DNA of 35,177 bases from Candidatus Roizmanbacteria bacterium RIFOXYC1_FULL_41_16 (GCA_001788295.1 MGBO01000012.1:1-35177); one strand, 5' to 3'; shown: positions 23,219 to 31,375, numbered from the stretch's first letter. Numbers and translations are program-made. The notes: generated by a model from the letters alone, not told the origin.

Positions 23219-24805
23219 TTAGATAATGTCTTCCTTGCGGCGGCGAATAAAGCTGATCCACTCCTCAATGACTTCAAAAAGAACTTTGAAAGGCGCCTCG
23301 ATTAGAAAATCAAAAACAAACAATAAAACATTGATTTTGGAAATTTCAGAGCTCAGCCACTTGCCCACCGAAACCAAAGGCATTAAGAAAAAATCAACTA
23401 CCGGCGTAAAGACACTTTCTTTTTCCTTAACTACGTATTCCTTGGCGGTCTGGCTGATACGATAGCCAAAAAAACTGACCGCTGAGGCAAAAAAGAAGAA
23501 AATAATCTTGCTGGTAAGATGAAAGCGGAAAAGATTAAGAATGCTGTTGATCGCCAGAAAAGTAACGGCAAAAGTGGTGAAGTAAAAACTCCAGAAAATA
23601 ACATTAAACAAAAAGTTGCGATCCTTGATTTTTTTGGCCCTAAAGTGAATTTTTTCAGTCTGTTCTTCCATTAAAATTCGTTTGATCCGGAGCCAAATCC
23701 GCTCAGTGTTATTTTCGTCCGGGACCGAGTTAAAAATCACAAACAAAAACATCAAGAAGGGCGGAAACAGAGAATTAATGGCCAGAGAAACATAGTCGAC
23801 CTCTTCTCCCAATTGTTTCATGAGCGGGTACTCGGCCATCAGAACAAAAATTATTTTAGTAAGAAATATGTAGATAATACTGCGGATACCGGCTCGGGAA
23901 AGCTTTTCTTTGGTTGTTTGGTACTTGTCGGCGCAGACCTCCTCAATCCGGCTCTTGAGTTTCTTCTCTTCGGCAAACAAGTCGTCAAGATTATTAATAT
24001 TCTGCAAAATAGTCCCTTTAAAAATAAGGTAAGTTGGCCGTAAGTTACGCAGATATTTAATTATTTTGCGATTTATTGGCGCTTCGATCTGTTTATCAAT
24101 AAACAAAAAGGCTTTTTTAAACTGAGCCTTGTTTTCTTTAAGGTCGCCCTGCTCAATTTTAAGCAAATCTTCAAAAATCAATTTAAAAAGATGATAACGA
24201 AGGTAAACAGTGTCGCTTTTGAGAAAAACTTGTTCTAAATTCAGATAAAAAAGAAGATTCTTTTCATCCACAGTTTTGCCTTCAATTTCAATAGACGGAT
24301 TAAGAATCTGATAAAAATAAAAAAGAAAGATTGAATTGATTTTGCTTTCTTTTTCGCTGAAGATCTCTTCGATCTGACAAACTAATAAATCTTTGATGAA
24401 CTGGTTGTAGAAAATAACCTTGGGTCGAGGTTCGCCTTTTACCAGAATATTACGTAGTCGTATGTACCAGTCCAATGTGCGCTGCAGACGTTCAACGCTT
24501 TGCTCAGGAATTTTATCCTTGCGATAGTATCCGGCCCAGGCGATCTCTTTGGCCAAAGATAAGCCTTCATCAGAAAGTTCGGGATTAAAAGCCAAACGCC
24601 GGGAAACAATTCGGTTGATGGCATTACGGCGAATAATGTGCTCGTCCTTAAACTCAATTACATTGCGGAATTTTTCGTAGGCAATCGCAAAGAAAGAAAC
24701 GGTTTTGGAAACATCAATTGCTTCCGAACCCTCAACCTCCGAAGAATTGACGACAGTCCTGACTGCTTGCAATAATTGTTCTGTTTGTTTGGTAATTGCA
24801 ATCAT
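23219..24805 (-). CDS. Unrecognised helical protein with C-terminal membrane region
   Basis: I do not recognise this protein. The start is uncertain; I prefer ATG 24805 (528 aa) because the track start at 24856 lies inside the divergent tRNA-Arg(TCG) and ATG 24823 leaves almost no promoter room. The first ~300 residues are charged and helical with no obvious motif. Four hydrophobic spans follow: GIRSIIYIFLTKIIFVLMAE, SLAINSLFPPFLMFLFVIFN, NVIFWSFYFTTFAVTFLAIN and KIIFFFFASAVSFFGYRIS. A further amphipathic stretch, INVLLFVFDFLIEAPFKVLF, lies near the end, which closes with a basic RRRKEDII. An integral membrane protein with a large cytosolic domain is the only safe inference. Confidence 0.7.
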   Translation of the reverse strand: MIAITKQTEQLLQAVRTVVNSSEVEGSEAIDVSKTVSFFAIAYEKFRNVIEFKDEHIIRRNAINRIVSRRLAFNPELSDEGLSLAKEIAWAGYYRKDKIPEQSVERLQRTLDWYIRLRNILVKGEPRPKVIFYNQFIKDLLVCQIEEIFSEKESKINSIFLFYFYQILNPSIEIEGKTVDEKNLLFYLNLEQVFLKSDTVYLRYHLFKLIFEDLLKIEQGDLKENKAQFKKAFLFIDKQIEAPINRKIIKYLRNLRPTYLIFKGTILQNINNLDDLFAEEKKLKSRIEEVCADKYQTTKEKLSRAGIRSIIYIFLTKIIFVLMAEYPLMKQLGEEVDYVSLAINSLFPPFLMFLFVIFNSVPDENNTERIWLRIKRILMEEQTEKIHFRAKKIKDRNFLFNVIFWSFYFTTFAVTFLAINSILNLFRFHLTSKIIFFFFASAVSFFGYRISQTAKEYVVKEKESVFTPVVDFFLMPLVSVGKWLSSEISKINVLLFVFDFLIEAPFKVLFEVIEEWISFIRRRKEDII

Positions 24806-24809
24806 ATAG

Positions 24810-24815
24810 TATAAT
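24810..24815 (+). promoter_or_regulatory. -10 box for tRNA-Arg(TCG) and the following gene
   Basis: TATAAT lies 14 bases before the tRNA 5' end, giving a 5' leader of about 7 bases. The -35 region is poor (TTTGGT-like). The same AT-rich stretch read on the minus strand offers TAGAAT 8 bases before the 24805 start of the divergent membrane protein. Confidence 0.5.
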
Positions 24816-24829
24816 TCTACCATAGTACT

Positions 24830-24901
24830 GCCTCTGTAGCTCAACGGATAGAGCACTGGTCTTCGGAACCAGGGATAGGGGTTCGATTCCCTTCAGAGGC
24901 A
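24830..24901 (+). tRNA. tRNA-Arg (anticodon TCG)
   Basis: The cloverleaf has acceptor GCCTCTG/CAGAGGC, anticodon stem CTGGT/ACCAG with loop CTTCGGA (anticodon TCG, reads CGN), T-arm AGGGG-TTCGATT-CCCTT and discriminator A. CCA is not encoded. A single C separates the discriminator from the ATG of the next gene, so tRNA 3' processing would itself create the mRNA 5' end. Confidence 0.95.
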
Positions 24902-24902
24902 C

Positions 24903-25445
24903 ATGGTTTTAGTGGTAATTGCGATTCAAATAATTTTGTTGCTGATTTTAATCGCCTGCTGGCTGTATTTTGCCAGTATGCTGATTTCCGATCTCTTTGG
25001 TGTTCCGTTTGTTCCCACCCGAAACAAAAGCCTAGATCAGATCTTTGACTTTATTGAATTTAATCAAAAGGATGTTTTTTATGACTTGGGTTCCGGTGAC
25101 GGCCGTTTGCCATTTTATATTGCCAAAAAATATAATATCAAAGCGGTGGGAGTTGAACTTAATCCCCTACTCCATGTTTTTTGTCTATTTAAAAAATGGC
25201 TGACAAAAAGTGAGAAAGTGCAGTTTTATCGCCGTAATTTTTTTAATCTTGATTTAAAGCCGGCAACGGTAATTTATCTATTTCTTTTTCCTGAAGTTGT
25301 TGAGAAACTTTATCCGAAATTTATGAAGCATTGCCCACGAGGAACAGTGATCATCTCACACGGCTTTAAAATAAAAAAACTGGAATCAAAAAAGGTGGCG
25401 GAGCTACCTAACAAACCTTTTGCTACTTATTTTTACCGTCTTTGA
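24903..25445 (+). CDS. Membrane-anchored SAM-dependent methyltransferase (FAM173/ATPSCKMT-like)
   Basis: The 180-aa protein starts with one membrane helix (VVIAIQIILLLILIACWLYF), then GVPFVPTRNKSLDQIF and a Rossmann methyltransferase core. Motif I is VFYDLGSGDGRLPFYIAKK and motif II AVGVELNPLLHVF; FFNLDLKPATVIYLFLFPEV and the closing GTVIISHGF follow. This order matches FAM173-type lysine methyltransferases, of which mitochondrial members modify ATP synthase c subunit; the substrate here is unknown. It starts one base after tRNA-Arg(TCG), so it should be translated from a leaderless RNA. Its 3' end overlaps the convergent pheT by 23 bases. Confidence 0.8.
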   Translation: MVLVVIAIQIILLLILIACWLYFASMLISDLFGVPFVPTRNKSLDQIFDFIEFNQKDVFYDLGSGDGRLPFYIAKKYNIKAVGVELNPLLHVFCLFKKWLTKSEKVQFYRRNFFNLDLKPATVIYLFLFPEVVEKLYPKFMKHCPRGTVIISHGFKIKKLESKKVAELPNKPFATYFYRL

Positions 25446-27438
25446 CGGTTTTGATCTTTAGAGACAATTGCTTGGTCAAAAATTGATTGATTAAACTCAA
25501 TATTGACTTATTATCTTTAGTATAAGAATAAATTCGCATGGTGTAAAATTGCTGATAACGATCCAAAAGTTCAATTTTCTCTACCGCTTTGAATTTTCTT
25601 TTTATAAGGGTCGTAATTTGCTGCCAGTGATTCTTGTTGTCAAACTGATAAGTTAAATCCTCGACGATAGGCGCCTGGTTTGATTGGGCTTTAATACTAG
25701 TCAAAAACTGGAAATACTTGGCTAATAGTCCAAAATCTAATTCAGCTATAGCCGGCACTGACTTTAAACCAAGTTTAAAGGCAATGGATTTATTCAAAAC
25801 GCCAATTTCACCTAAGTATAAATTGTCCAGGTAGATTGTCGCACTAAGCTTTGGATCAAAATAGGCCTGCTTAGTACCGGATTGGTAAGAAATTAACTTC
25901 GTTAAATGACCCATTTGAAACAAGGAGTCAAGAACCCCTTTTAATTCAAAGTAGTCGTTACTGGAAAGTAATGATAGAGTTGGTCGCTCAAGCGGCAGTT
26001 GCTTGGGTCGTGGTAGATAAACGTGAGCCAACTCAAACAACTTAAGTCTGGGTTGCTGGCTGTTGATCACAGCGGCTCTGGCTAATGAAGCAAGCAAAGT
26101 CTGCCGAAAACAAACCAAGTCCTGTGACATTGGATTGAGCATCCGGATTGGTTTTGTTTTAGTGGCAAAAAGTTGATTAAGTGACTCAGAAATCATTGAG
26201 TAATTGTATAGTTCAAAAAACCCAAGCGAGGCAAGAAACTCCTTAATCACTTTTTCCTTATTAAAACGCTCAGTCAAATTACGTAAATATGGATCAGAGT
26301 GAAAAACAAACGGCGGTAAATTAGTCCCTAAATTGTTGTAGCCGTAAATCCGAGCGACTTCTTCAATTAAATCCTGTTTAAGATTGATGTCTTTTTCGCG
26401 GTAAGCCGGAATGCTAAAAGTCAGAGTTTGTTTTGATTTGGCTTTCAAATTAAAGCCCAAAGCTTTCAGGATACTGGTCACTTTTGCGACGCTAATATCA
26501 AGATTCATATAAGTCGCAAAATCAGAAAGATCAATCGAAATGAGCTTGGATTTGGCGACTGTTCTATTAATGTCGATAATCGGGCTGGCAATTTTGGCTT
26601 TGGCCAACTGTACAAACAAAGAGATCCCTCTGTTAAAAGCGAGCTCGGCCGTCTGGACATCAGGTTCGTTTTCATTGTATGAGGCTGCCAAAGTTCTAAT
26701 CCCGTGCTTCATACTGGTCTTACGAATAATAAAGGGATTAATCATTTCAATAAAGAAAATAATTCGTTTGGTGTCGTCAGCAACCATACTGTTTTGCCCA
26801 CCCATAATGCCGGGTAAATCAATCACTCGACCAGTGCCATCATCAATGACAACATCATCTTTATATAAAGCATGATTTAAACCATCTAAAGTAACTAAGT
26901 TTTCTTTATCTTGAGCCTGACGTAATACAAGTTTGCCAGTTTTAATCTTGTCGTAATCAAACACATGACAGGGATGCCCGACTTCCAGCATGACATAATT
27001 GGTCACGTCAATTAGATTGCTTTGAGAACGGATGCCGGCCTGTTCTAAACGGTCTCTCACATATTGAGGGGAACGGTCAACTCTGACCTGATCCATAACC
27101 ACGGCTAAGATACGTCGGCTTAGTTTGCTGTTGTCCTCAACGGTTAACCGAAGCTTAGTCTTAGCTTTAAAAACATGTTTAATTTTTTTTAGGGGTAGAA
27201 ATTTAGCCTGATATCCATGCTGCTTAAGAATCACGGCCGCCTCACGGGCAATCCCGATCACTGAGGCGCTGTCGATCCGATTGGTTGTCACTTCGATATC
27301 ATAAGCATAATCCTTACCAAAAGGTTCCAGTTTTTCAACCGACGGACCGGACAAGGACAAAAGAGAGGCCATTTCATCAGGCTTGGCATCGGTTTTCAAA
27401 TATTCTCTTAGCCAACTGTCTAAAATTCTGATGTTCAT
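25423..27438 (-). CDS. pheT: Phenylalanyl-tRNA synthetase beta subunit, short form
   Basis: PheT forms the (alpha-beta)2 PheRS with PheS; the beta subunit carries the editing site and part of tRNA recognition. The protein is 671 aa, against about 795 in E. coli. The N-terminal MNIRILDSWLREYL leads straight into LLSLSGPSVEKLEPFGKDYAY and DIEVTTNRIDSASVIGIARE, so the EMAP-like tRNA-binding (B2) insert is absent. B3/B4 (GHPCHVFDYDKI, LVTLDGLNHALYKDDVVI, LPGIMGG), B5 and the catalytic-like domain (MLNPMSQDLVCFRQTLLASL) are present. The C-terminus is a diverged anticodon-binding fold. It follows pheS by 2 bases. Confidence 0.95.
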   Translation of the reverse strand: MNIRILDSWLREYLKTDAKPDEMASLLSLSGPSVEKLEPFGKDYAYDIEVTTNRIDSASVIGIAREAAVILKQHGYQAKFLPLKKIKHVFKAKTKLRLTVEDNSKLSRRILAVVMDQVRVDRSPQYVRDRLEQAGIRSQSNLIDVTNYVMLEVGHPCHVFDYDKIKTGKLVLRQAQDKENLVTLDGLNHALYKDDVVIDDGTGRVIDLPGIMGGQNSMVADDTKRIIFFIEMINPFIIRKTSMKHGIRTLAASYNENEPDVQTAELAFNRGISLFVQLAKAKIASPIIDINRTVAKSKLISIDLSDFATYMNLDISVAKVTSILKALGFNLKAKSKQTLTFSIPAYREKDINLKQDLIEEVARIYGYNNLGTNLPPFVFHSDPYLRNLTERFNKEKVIKEFLASLGFFELYNYSMISESLNQLFATKTKPIRMLNPMSQDLVCFRQTLLASLARAAVINSQQPRLKLFELAHVYLPRPKQLPLERPTLSLLSSNDYFELKGVLDSLFQMGHLTKLISYQSGTKQAYFDPKLSATIYLDNLYLGEIGVLNKSIAFKLGLKSVPAIAELDFGLLAKYFQFLTSIKAQSNQAPIVEDLTYQFDNKNHWQQITTLIKRKFKAVEKIELLDRYQQFYTMRIYSYTKDNKSILSLINQFLTKQLSLKIKTVKDGKNK

Positions 27439-27440
27439 AG

Positions 27441-28454
27441 TTATTGATAAATATCTAACTGACCACTGAAAAGTTTGCGTAAATCAAACAACTGGTGCTT
27501 CATCATATACACCCGCTCAACACCAAAACCAAAGGCCCAGCCGGTATACTTTTGCGAATTGATTTTGCCTGCTTTTAAGACGTTTGGGTGAACCATACCG
27601 GCGCCACCAAGTTCGAGCCAACCGCTTTTGCAAACACGGCACTTGCCGGATTTGGTTTTTTGCGTTCCCTGACAAATGGTGCAGGTGGTGTCGATTTCAA
27701 AAGAAGGCTCGGTAAACTGAAAGTGATAAGGCCGCAACCGAATCTGGACATCATAGCCAAAATACTCCTTGGCAAAGTGATTAATGGCCCCTTTTAGATG
27801 AGTAATATTAATGTTACGGTCGATGCATAAGCCCTCAAATTGATGAAACATAGGCGTATGAGTAACATCCCAGTTGCGCCGGAAACAACGGGCAATATTA
27901 ATCATTCTCACCGGCTTGCCTTTCATTCGCCACATTTCCCTGACCTGGCCGGAGGAAGTGTGAGGAGAAAGAACCATTTTGCCAAAAGTGGAACTAGCCT
28001 CACCATCCACGGTAAACGATTCAAATTCATCACGGGCCGGATGAGAGGGGGGCATATTTAAGCTGTCAAAAGAAAAGTATTCATATTCAATCTCCGGATA
28101 CGAAACACGATAAAAACCGATCTTGGCAAAAATTTCAGTGATTTCGTTTATGGTTCGGGTAATTGGATGGATTGCTCCAATAGATATTTTTGTTCCTGGT
28201 AAAGTCGGATCAGTAACCGGCTCTTTTTGCCTTAAAACCGCCTGAATCTGGCTGTTCAACGCTCTTATTACTTCCTGCTTCTGATTATTAATGTTCAAGC
28301 CCAAATTCTTTTTCTGAATCGGATCAGAAACAGATTTTAGCTTTTGGAGTTGTTGATTAAAATAACCCTTTTTTCCTAAGAACTTTGTTTTCAGTACTTC
28401 CAGATCGTCTAAGCTTTTGGCTTGTTGGATTTCCCGAATTATTTGGTTTGCCAA
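27441..28454 (-). CDS. pheS: Phenylalanyl-tRNA synthetase alpha subunit
   Basis: PheS is the catalytic class II subunit. The 337-aa protein has an N-terminal coiled-coil (about 1-85), then GAIHPITRTINEITEIFAKIG. Motif 2 is MINIARCFRRNWDVTHTPMF with HQFEGLCID, and motif 3 is GWAFGFGVERVYMMKH. A small cysteine knuckle, CTICQGTQKTKSGKCRVC, sits before LGGAGMVHPNVL; similar metal knuckles occur in some bacterial PheS. The start is probably TTG 28454, 11 bases after the rplT stop; an in-frame ATT lies two codons upstream. It belongs to the thrS operon. Confidence 0.96.
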   Translation of the reverse strand: MANQIIREIQQAKSLDDLEVLKTKFLGKKGYFNQQLQKLKSVSDPIQKKNLGLNINNQKQEVIRALNSQIQAVLRQKEPVTDPTLPGTKISIGAIHPITRTINEITEIFAKIGFYRVSYPEIEYEYFSFDSLNMPPSHPARDEFESFTVDGEASSTFGKMVLSPHTSSGQVREMWRMKGKPVRMINIARCFRRNWDVTHTPMFHQFEGLCIDRNINITHLKGAINHFAKEYFGYDVQIRLRPYHFQFTEPSFEIDTTCTICQGTQKTKSGKCRVCKSGWLELGGAGMVHPNVLKAGKINSQKYTGWAFGFGVERVYMMKHQLFDLRKLFSGQLDIYQ

Positions 28455-28465
28455 TTTAATTACCG

Positions 28466-28807
28466 TTACTTAATTTTTTTCACAAGCCTTTCAAAAAAAG
28501 GCCCATCCTGAGCAATTAAAGCTAGGATCTTACGGTCGAGCTGGATATTTTTGATCTTTAGTAAATGGATAAATTCGGAATATTTAATTTCAAAAGGTGT
28601 CAAGGCGGCGTTGATTCTGGTAATCCAAAGACGGCGCATCTGACGCTTGCGATGTTTTCGTCCGGCAAAGGCATATTCACCGGCGTGAAGAACTGCTTCG
28701 TTTGCCACTTTGTAAAGACGGCTTTTGGTCATTCGGTAACCCTTGGCGAGTTCCAGAACCTTTTTGTGTTTTTGGTGTGAGGTCAAGCCTCTTTTAACTC
28801 TGGTCAT
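28466..28807 (-). CDS. rplT: Ribosomal protein L20 (bL20)
   Basis: The 113-aa protein begins MTRVKRGLTSHQKHKKVLEL and continues AKGYRMTKSRLYKVANEAVL and RKHRKRQMRRLWITRINAAL, the diagnostic L20 core. L20 is needed early in 50S assembly and represses its own operon in E. coli and Bacillus. Its ATG touches the rpmI stop (TAA-ATG), so the two are probably translated together. No L20-binding leader can be recognised here, because rpmI starts inside infC. Confidence 0.97.
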   Translation of the reverse strand: MTRVKRGLTSHQKHKKVLELAKGYRMTKSRLYKVANEAVLHAGEYAFAGRKHRKRQMRRLWITRINAALTPFEIKYSEFIHLLKIKNIQLDRKILALIAQDGPFFERLVKKIK

Positions 28808-29002
28808 TTATTTTCCTAATAATTTTTTAATTTTTATCGAAATGGTTGAGTGCAGTTGTTTGGTTTTCTTTAAACGTCTTATTTGAGTCTTGGACTTATT
28901 GGTCCGTTTGTGACGCATACCATGACTACGGTGCAAAACAACACCGTTTTTGGTAACTTTAAATCTTTTTTTAATTGATTTCCTGATTTTTAGCTTCGGC
29001 AT
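28808..29002 (-). CDS. rpmI: Ribosomal protein L35 (bL35)
   Basis: MPKLKIRKSIKKRFKVTKNG followed by RSHGMRHKRTNKSK is a typical L35. I chose ATG 29002 because family members start MPK(L/M)K; the track's 29017 start adds five residues. Even so the gene begins 32 bases inside the end of infC, an unusual overlap for this pair that implies translational coupling. It ends exactly at the rplT start. Confidence 0.95.
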   Translation of the reverse strand: MPKLKIRKSIKKRFKVTKNGVVLHRSHGMRHKRTNKSKTQIRRLKKTKQLHSTISIKIKKLLGK

Positions 29003-29543
29003 GTTGTCCTTTGTCAATACTTATAACTGCCCGTAATACTTTGCCGTGCATTACCGGCTCAGTTACTATTTTACTACTTTTAATCCCACTTAGAAAGAGA
29101 TATAAAAAAGCTTTTGCCTGCTCTTTCTTACCCAGCTCCCGGCCCTTCAGCCAAAGACTGATACGAACCTGGTTGCCGTTCTTTAAAAACTGGGCTGCCC
29201 GACCTTTGACTCTTTCCAAATCGTGCTCGGCCATAAACAAGCTGATTTTTAATTCTTTGGTCTCGGTTTTGCCTTTCTTTTCACCTTTACTGCGTTTGGC
29301 CAGCTGGTACAAGTATTTATTAAAGTCAATAATCTTGGCTACCGGCGGCACCGCTTTGGGTGCAATTAACACTAAGTCGTGACCCAATTCCTTGGCTTTA
29401 TCCAAAGCTTGAGAGCGACTGAGAATTCCCAAAACCTCGTTTTCTTCAGTTAAGACACGTAAACTTGGTTCCCGAATATAATCATTAATCGGAACAGAAC
29501 GTCTTAATAACTGTTTTTTTGAAATACTACGTTTTCTTCTCAA
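28971..29543 (-). CDS. infC: Translation initiation factor IF-3
   Basis: IF-3 binds the 30S subunit and checks start-codon pairing. The N-domain has VPINDYIREPSLRVLTEENE and PKAVPPVAKIIDFNKYLYQ. The C-domain has KETKELKISLFMAEHDLERV (E/KTKEL-type linker), FLKNGNQVRISLWLKGRELG and the end KVLRAVISI. The coordinate given uses TTG 29543, inside the thrS end. An in-frame ATT at 29525, one base after the thrS TAG, is an attractive alternative because IF-3 genes classically use AUU for autoregulation. The 3' end overlaps rpmI. Confidence 0.95.
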   Translation of the reverse strand: MRRKRSISKKQLLRRSVPINDYIREPSLRVLTEENEVLGILSRSQALDKAKELGHDLVLIAPKAVPPVAKIIDFNKYLYQLAKRSKGEKKGKTETKELKISLFMAEHDLERVKGRAAQFLKNGNQVRISLWLKGRELGKKEQAKAFLYLFLSGIKSSKIVTEPVMHGKVLRAVISIDKGQHAEAKNQEIN

Positions 29544-31281
29544 TTTGCTGCTTCAAGACTTTAATAAACTCACTTAATTTTTGCTGTCCCAAGTCCTTAT
29601 TTTCTCTGGTTCGCACACTGACAAAAAACTCTTTTTCAGTACTTAACTGGACTTCTTTGTCTCCAATTATACAGAGATAAGGGGTTTTTTGCAATGACTG
29701 CTCGCGAATCTTCGCTCCCAAGGGCTTGTTTTCCAAGTTTGTCTCAACCCTTATGGCCTGATTATTCAAAACCTCGGCTACAGCTTGCGCTTGCTCTATA
29801 AACTTATTACTCACCGGCACCACTACTACCTGTACCGGAGACAGCCAAACCGGAAAGGCGCCGGCATAATGTTCGATGAGAATAGAGACAAAGCGCTCAA
29901 TCGAACCCATAATGGCGGCATGGATCATCACGATCGGTTCATGTCCGCCGTTTTCGTTAATGCAGGCAAGTTCAAAACTTTTGGGCATATTCCGATCCGC
30001 CTGAATGGTGGCCACTTGCCATTCTCTTTGCAATGAATCCTTAGCAATAAAATCGATTTTGGGCCCATAAAAAGCCGCTTCACCAATCGCAACCTGATAA
30101 TCGACCCCTCTTTCCTTAACCCAGCTCTCAAGCTCTTGTTCCCATTTTTGCCAATTAGCTTCTTCACCCAGATAGTTTTGCATTTTTTTGGGATCATGAA
30201 AAGATAACCTGACTTTCAATTGAGGAAATCCCGTGGCTTTGTAAAAGCGCTCAATAATTTCCCAAATCTTTAAACATTCCTGTTTTAACTGGTTTTCGCG
30301 GCAAAAGACATGGGCATCGTCCTGAGTTATACAGCGCACTCTGGATAAACCGTTGAGTTCACCGGTTTGCTCATCGCGATAAACCATTGTTGTTTCGGCA
30401 TAACGCTGAGGTAAATCACGATAGCTCCGCTGTTGGCTATTATAAATTTGTGTATGATGCGGACAATTCATCGGCTTCATGGCAAACACGTGTCCCTCCC
30501 GAGTGGTGATTTTAAACAAATCATTTTTAAACTTGTCCCAGTGGCCGCTGACTACATATAAATCCTTCTTAGTAATGTGGGGGATGGCCACTTTCTGATA
30601 ACCTTTTTCGCACCTGAGCTGCCAGACATAATCATCCAGCAAATTACGAATCAGTGTTCCTTTTGGCGTCCACAAAGGCAAACCCGGGCCAACTAGTTGC
30701 GAGAATGTGAATAAGCCCAAATCTTTTCCCAATTTTTTGTGGTCTCTAGCTTTAGCCAGCTGAATTTGCTCCAAGTAATCCATCAATTCTTTTTCATTCT
30801 CAAAAGCCGTGCCGTAAATTCGAGTAAGCATTTTGTTTTTTTCGTCTCCACGCCAATAAGCGCCAGCCACTGATAGCAATTTAAAATGCTTTAACTCTTG
30901 CTTTGGTTTTTCTAAATGCCCACCACGGCAAAGATCCACAAAGCCGCCGGATTCATAAACCGTGATTTTTTCTTTTTGTTTAATTAGTTCATCAATCAAC
31001 TCAAGTTTGTAAGAGTTGTCTTGGTAAATTTCTTGAGCTTCTTTTTCACTGACTTCCCGCCCCTTTAACTCTCCCCATTTTAAGAGCAATTGCCGCATCC
31101 GCTTTTCGATCTTAGCCAGATCTTTATCAGAAATCGGCTGATCAAATTCAAAGTCGTAGTAAAAACCGTTTTCAATCACCGGACCGATGGTATGTTTTGT
31201 TTTTGGATACAAATCCAAAACCGCGGCCGCTAACAAGTGACTGGCCGTGTGCCTGAGATTATTTACTTTTTGTTCGCTCAT
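29527..31281 (-). CDS. thrS: Threonyl-tRNA synthetase, form without TGS domain
   Basis: ThrRS charges tRNA-Thr. The 584-aa protein starts almost directly with the second additional (editing) domain: RHTASHLLAAAV gives the HxxxH zinc/editing motif and DLCRGGHLE the C-x3-H part. The N-terminal TGS domain of canonical 640-aa enzymes is missing. The class II core has MKPMNCPHHTQIY (zinc Cys), YRDEQTGELNGLSRVRCITQ (motif 2) and HAAIMGSIERFVSILIEHY (motif 3). The anticodon-binding domain is WLSPVQVVVVPVSNKFIEQA onward. It heads the thrS-infC-rpmI-rplT-pheS-pheT operon and is preceded by a threonine-codon attenuator. Confidence 0.97.
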   Translation of the reverse strand: MSEQKVNNLRHTASHLLAAAVLDLYPKTKHTIGPVIENGFYYDFEFDQPISDKDLAKIEKRMRQLLLKWGELKGREVSEKEAQEIYQDNSYKLELIDELIKQKEKITVYESGGFVDLCRGGHLEKPKQELKHFKLLSVAGAYWRGDEKNKMLTRIYGTAFENEKELMDYLEQIQLAKARDHKKLGKDLGLFTFSQLVGPGLPLWTPKGTLIRNLLDDYVWQLRCEKGYQKVAIPHITKKDLYVVSGHWDKFKNDLFKITTREGHVFAMKPMNCPHHTQIYNSQQRSYRDLPQRYAETTMVYRDEQTGELNGLSRVRCITQDDAHVFCRENQLKQECLKIWEIIERFYKATGFPQLKVRLSFHDPKKMQNYLGEEANWQKWEQELESWVKERGVDYQVAIGEAAFYGPKIDFIAKDSLQREWQVATIQADRNMPKSFELACINENGGHEPIVMIHAAIMGSIERFVSILIEHYAGAFPVWLSPVQVVVVPVSNKFIEQAQAVAEVLNNQAIRVETNLENKPLGAKIREQSLQKTPYLCIIGDKEVQLSTEKEFFVSVRTRENKDLGQQKLSEFIKVLKQQIEKKT

Positions 31282-31321
31282 TTCTTTTATTATATTAAAC
31301 TTTTAATTAATTTTGGCCCAT

Positions 31322-31344
31322 AAAAAAACCCGCCGCTGGCGGGT
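31322..31344 (-). terminator. Intrinsic terminator of the thrS leader (attenuator stem 3:4)
   Basis: On the minus strand ACCCGCC-AGC-GGCGGGT is a 7-bp, GC-rich hairpin with a 3-base loop, followed at once by a run of seven Ts. It lies about 40 bases before the thrS ATG and downstream of a promoter and leader peptide, so it must be read through for thrS to be expressed. On the plus strand the same hairpin has an eight-T tail after one A, but no plus-strand gene ends nearby. Confidence 0.9.
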
Positions 31345-31370
31345 ATTTTTTTTGTGCCATACTAATACCC
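31341..31370 (-). promoter_or_regulatory. Antiterminator pairing of the thrS leader (2:3)
   Basis: GGGTATT (31370-31364) and AATACCC (31347-31341) are perfectly complementary. The second arm takes bases from the terminator's left arm, so the two structures exclude each other. GGGTATT can instead pair upstream, as part of GGAGGG-TA-TTAGT with ACTAA-CCTTTC (31390-31380), forming a 1:2 hairpin with the leader-peptide stop codon in its loop. Confidence 0.8.
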
Positions 31371-31375
31371 TCCAG

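Noticed and set aside
24830-24856. Longer N-terminus (MLYPLSYRGSTMVELYY) for the 23219-24805 protein
   Set aside because: It would be encoded by the opposite strand of tRNA-Arg(TCG).
26905-26930. LRQAQDK in PheT, as encoded by the dispersed CTTCGACAGGCTCAGGACAAG-type repeat
   Set aside because: The residues align without a gap to the usual VRRAKEGE segment of PheT, and only the CAGGCTCA core matches the repeat at the DNA level. Coincidence or codon drift explains it as well as a repeat insertion.
31321-31353. Plus-strand use of the thrS-leader hairpin as a terminator
   Set aside because: No plus-strand gene ends within several kilobases upstream, so the minus-strand attenuator role is the relevant one.
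31307-31360. Second short ORF in the thrS leader (MAQKKYPPAAGFFMGQN) with GGAGGG seven bases upstream
   Set aside because: It runs straight through the terminator hairpin, and the GGAGGG/GGGTATT bases are already explained as attenuator region 2. The purine-rich stretch need not be a ribosome binding site, though translation here could modulate read-through.
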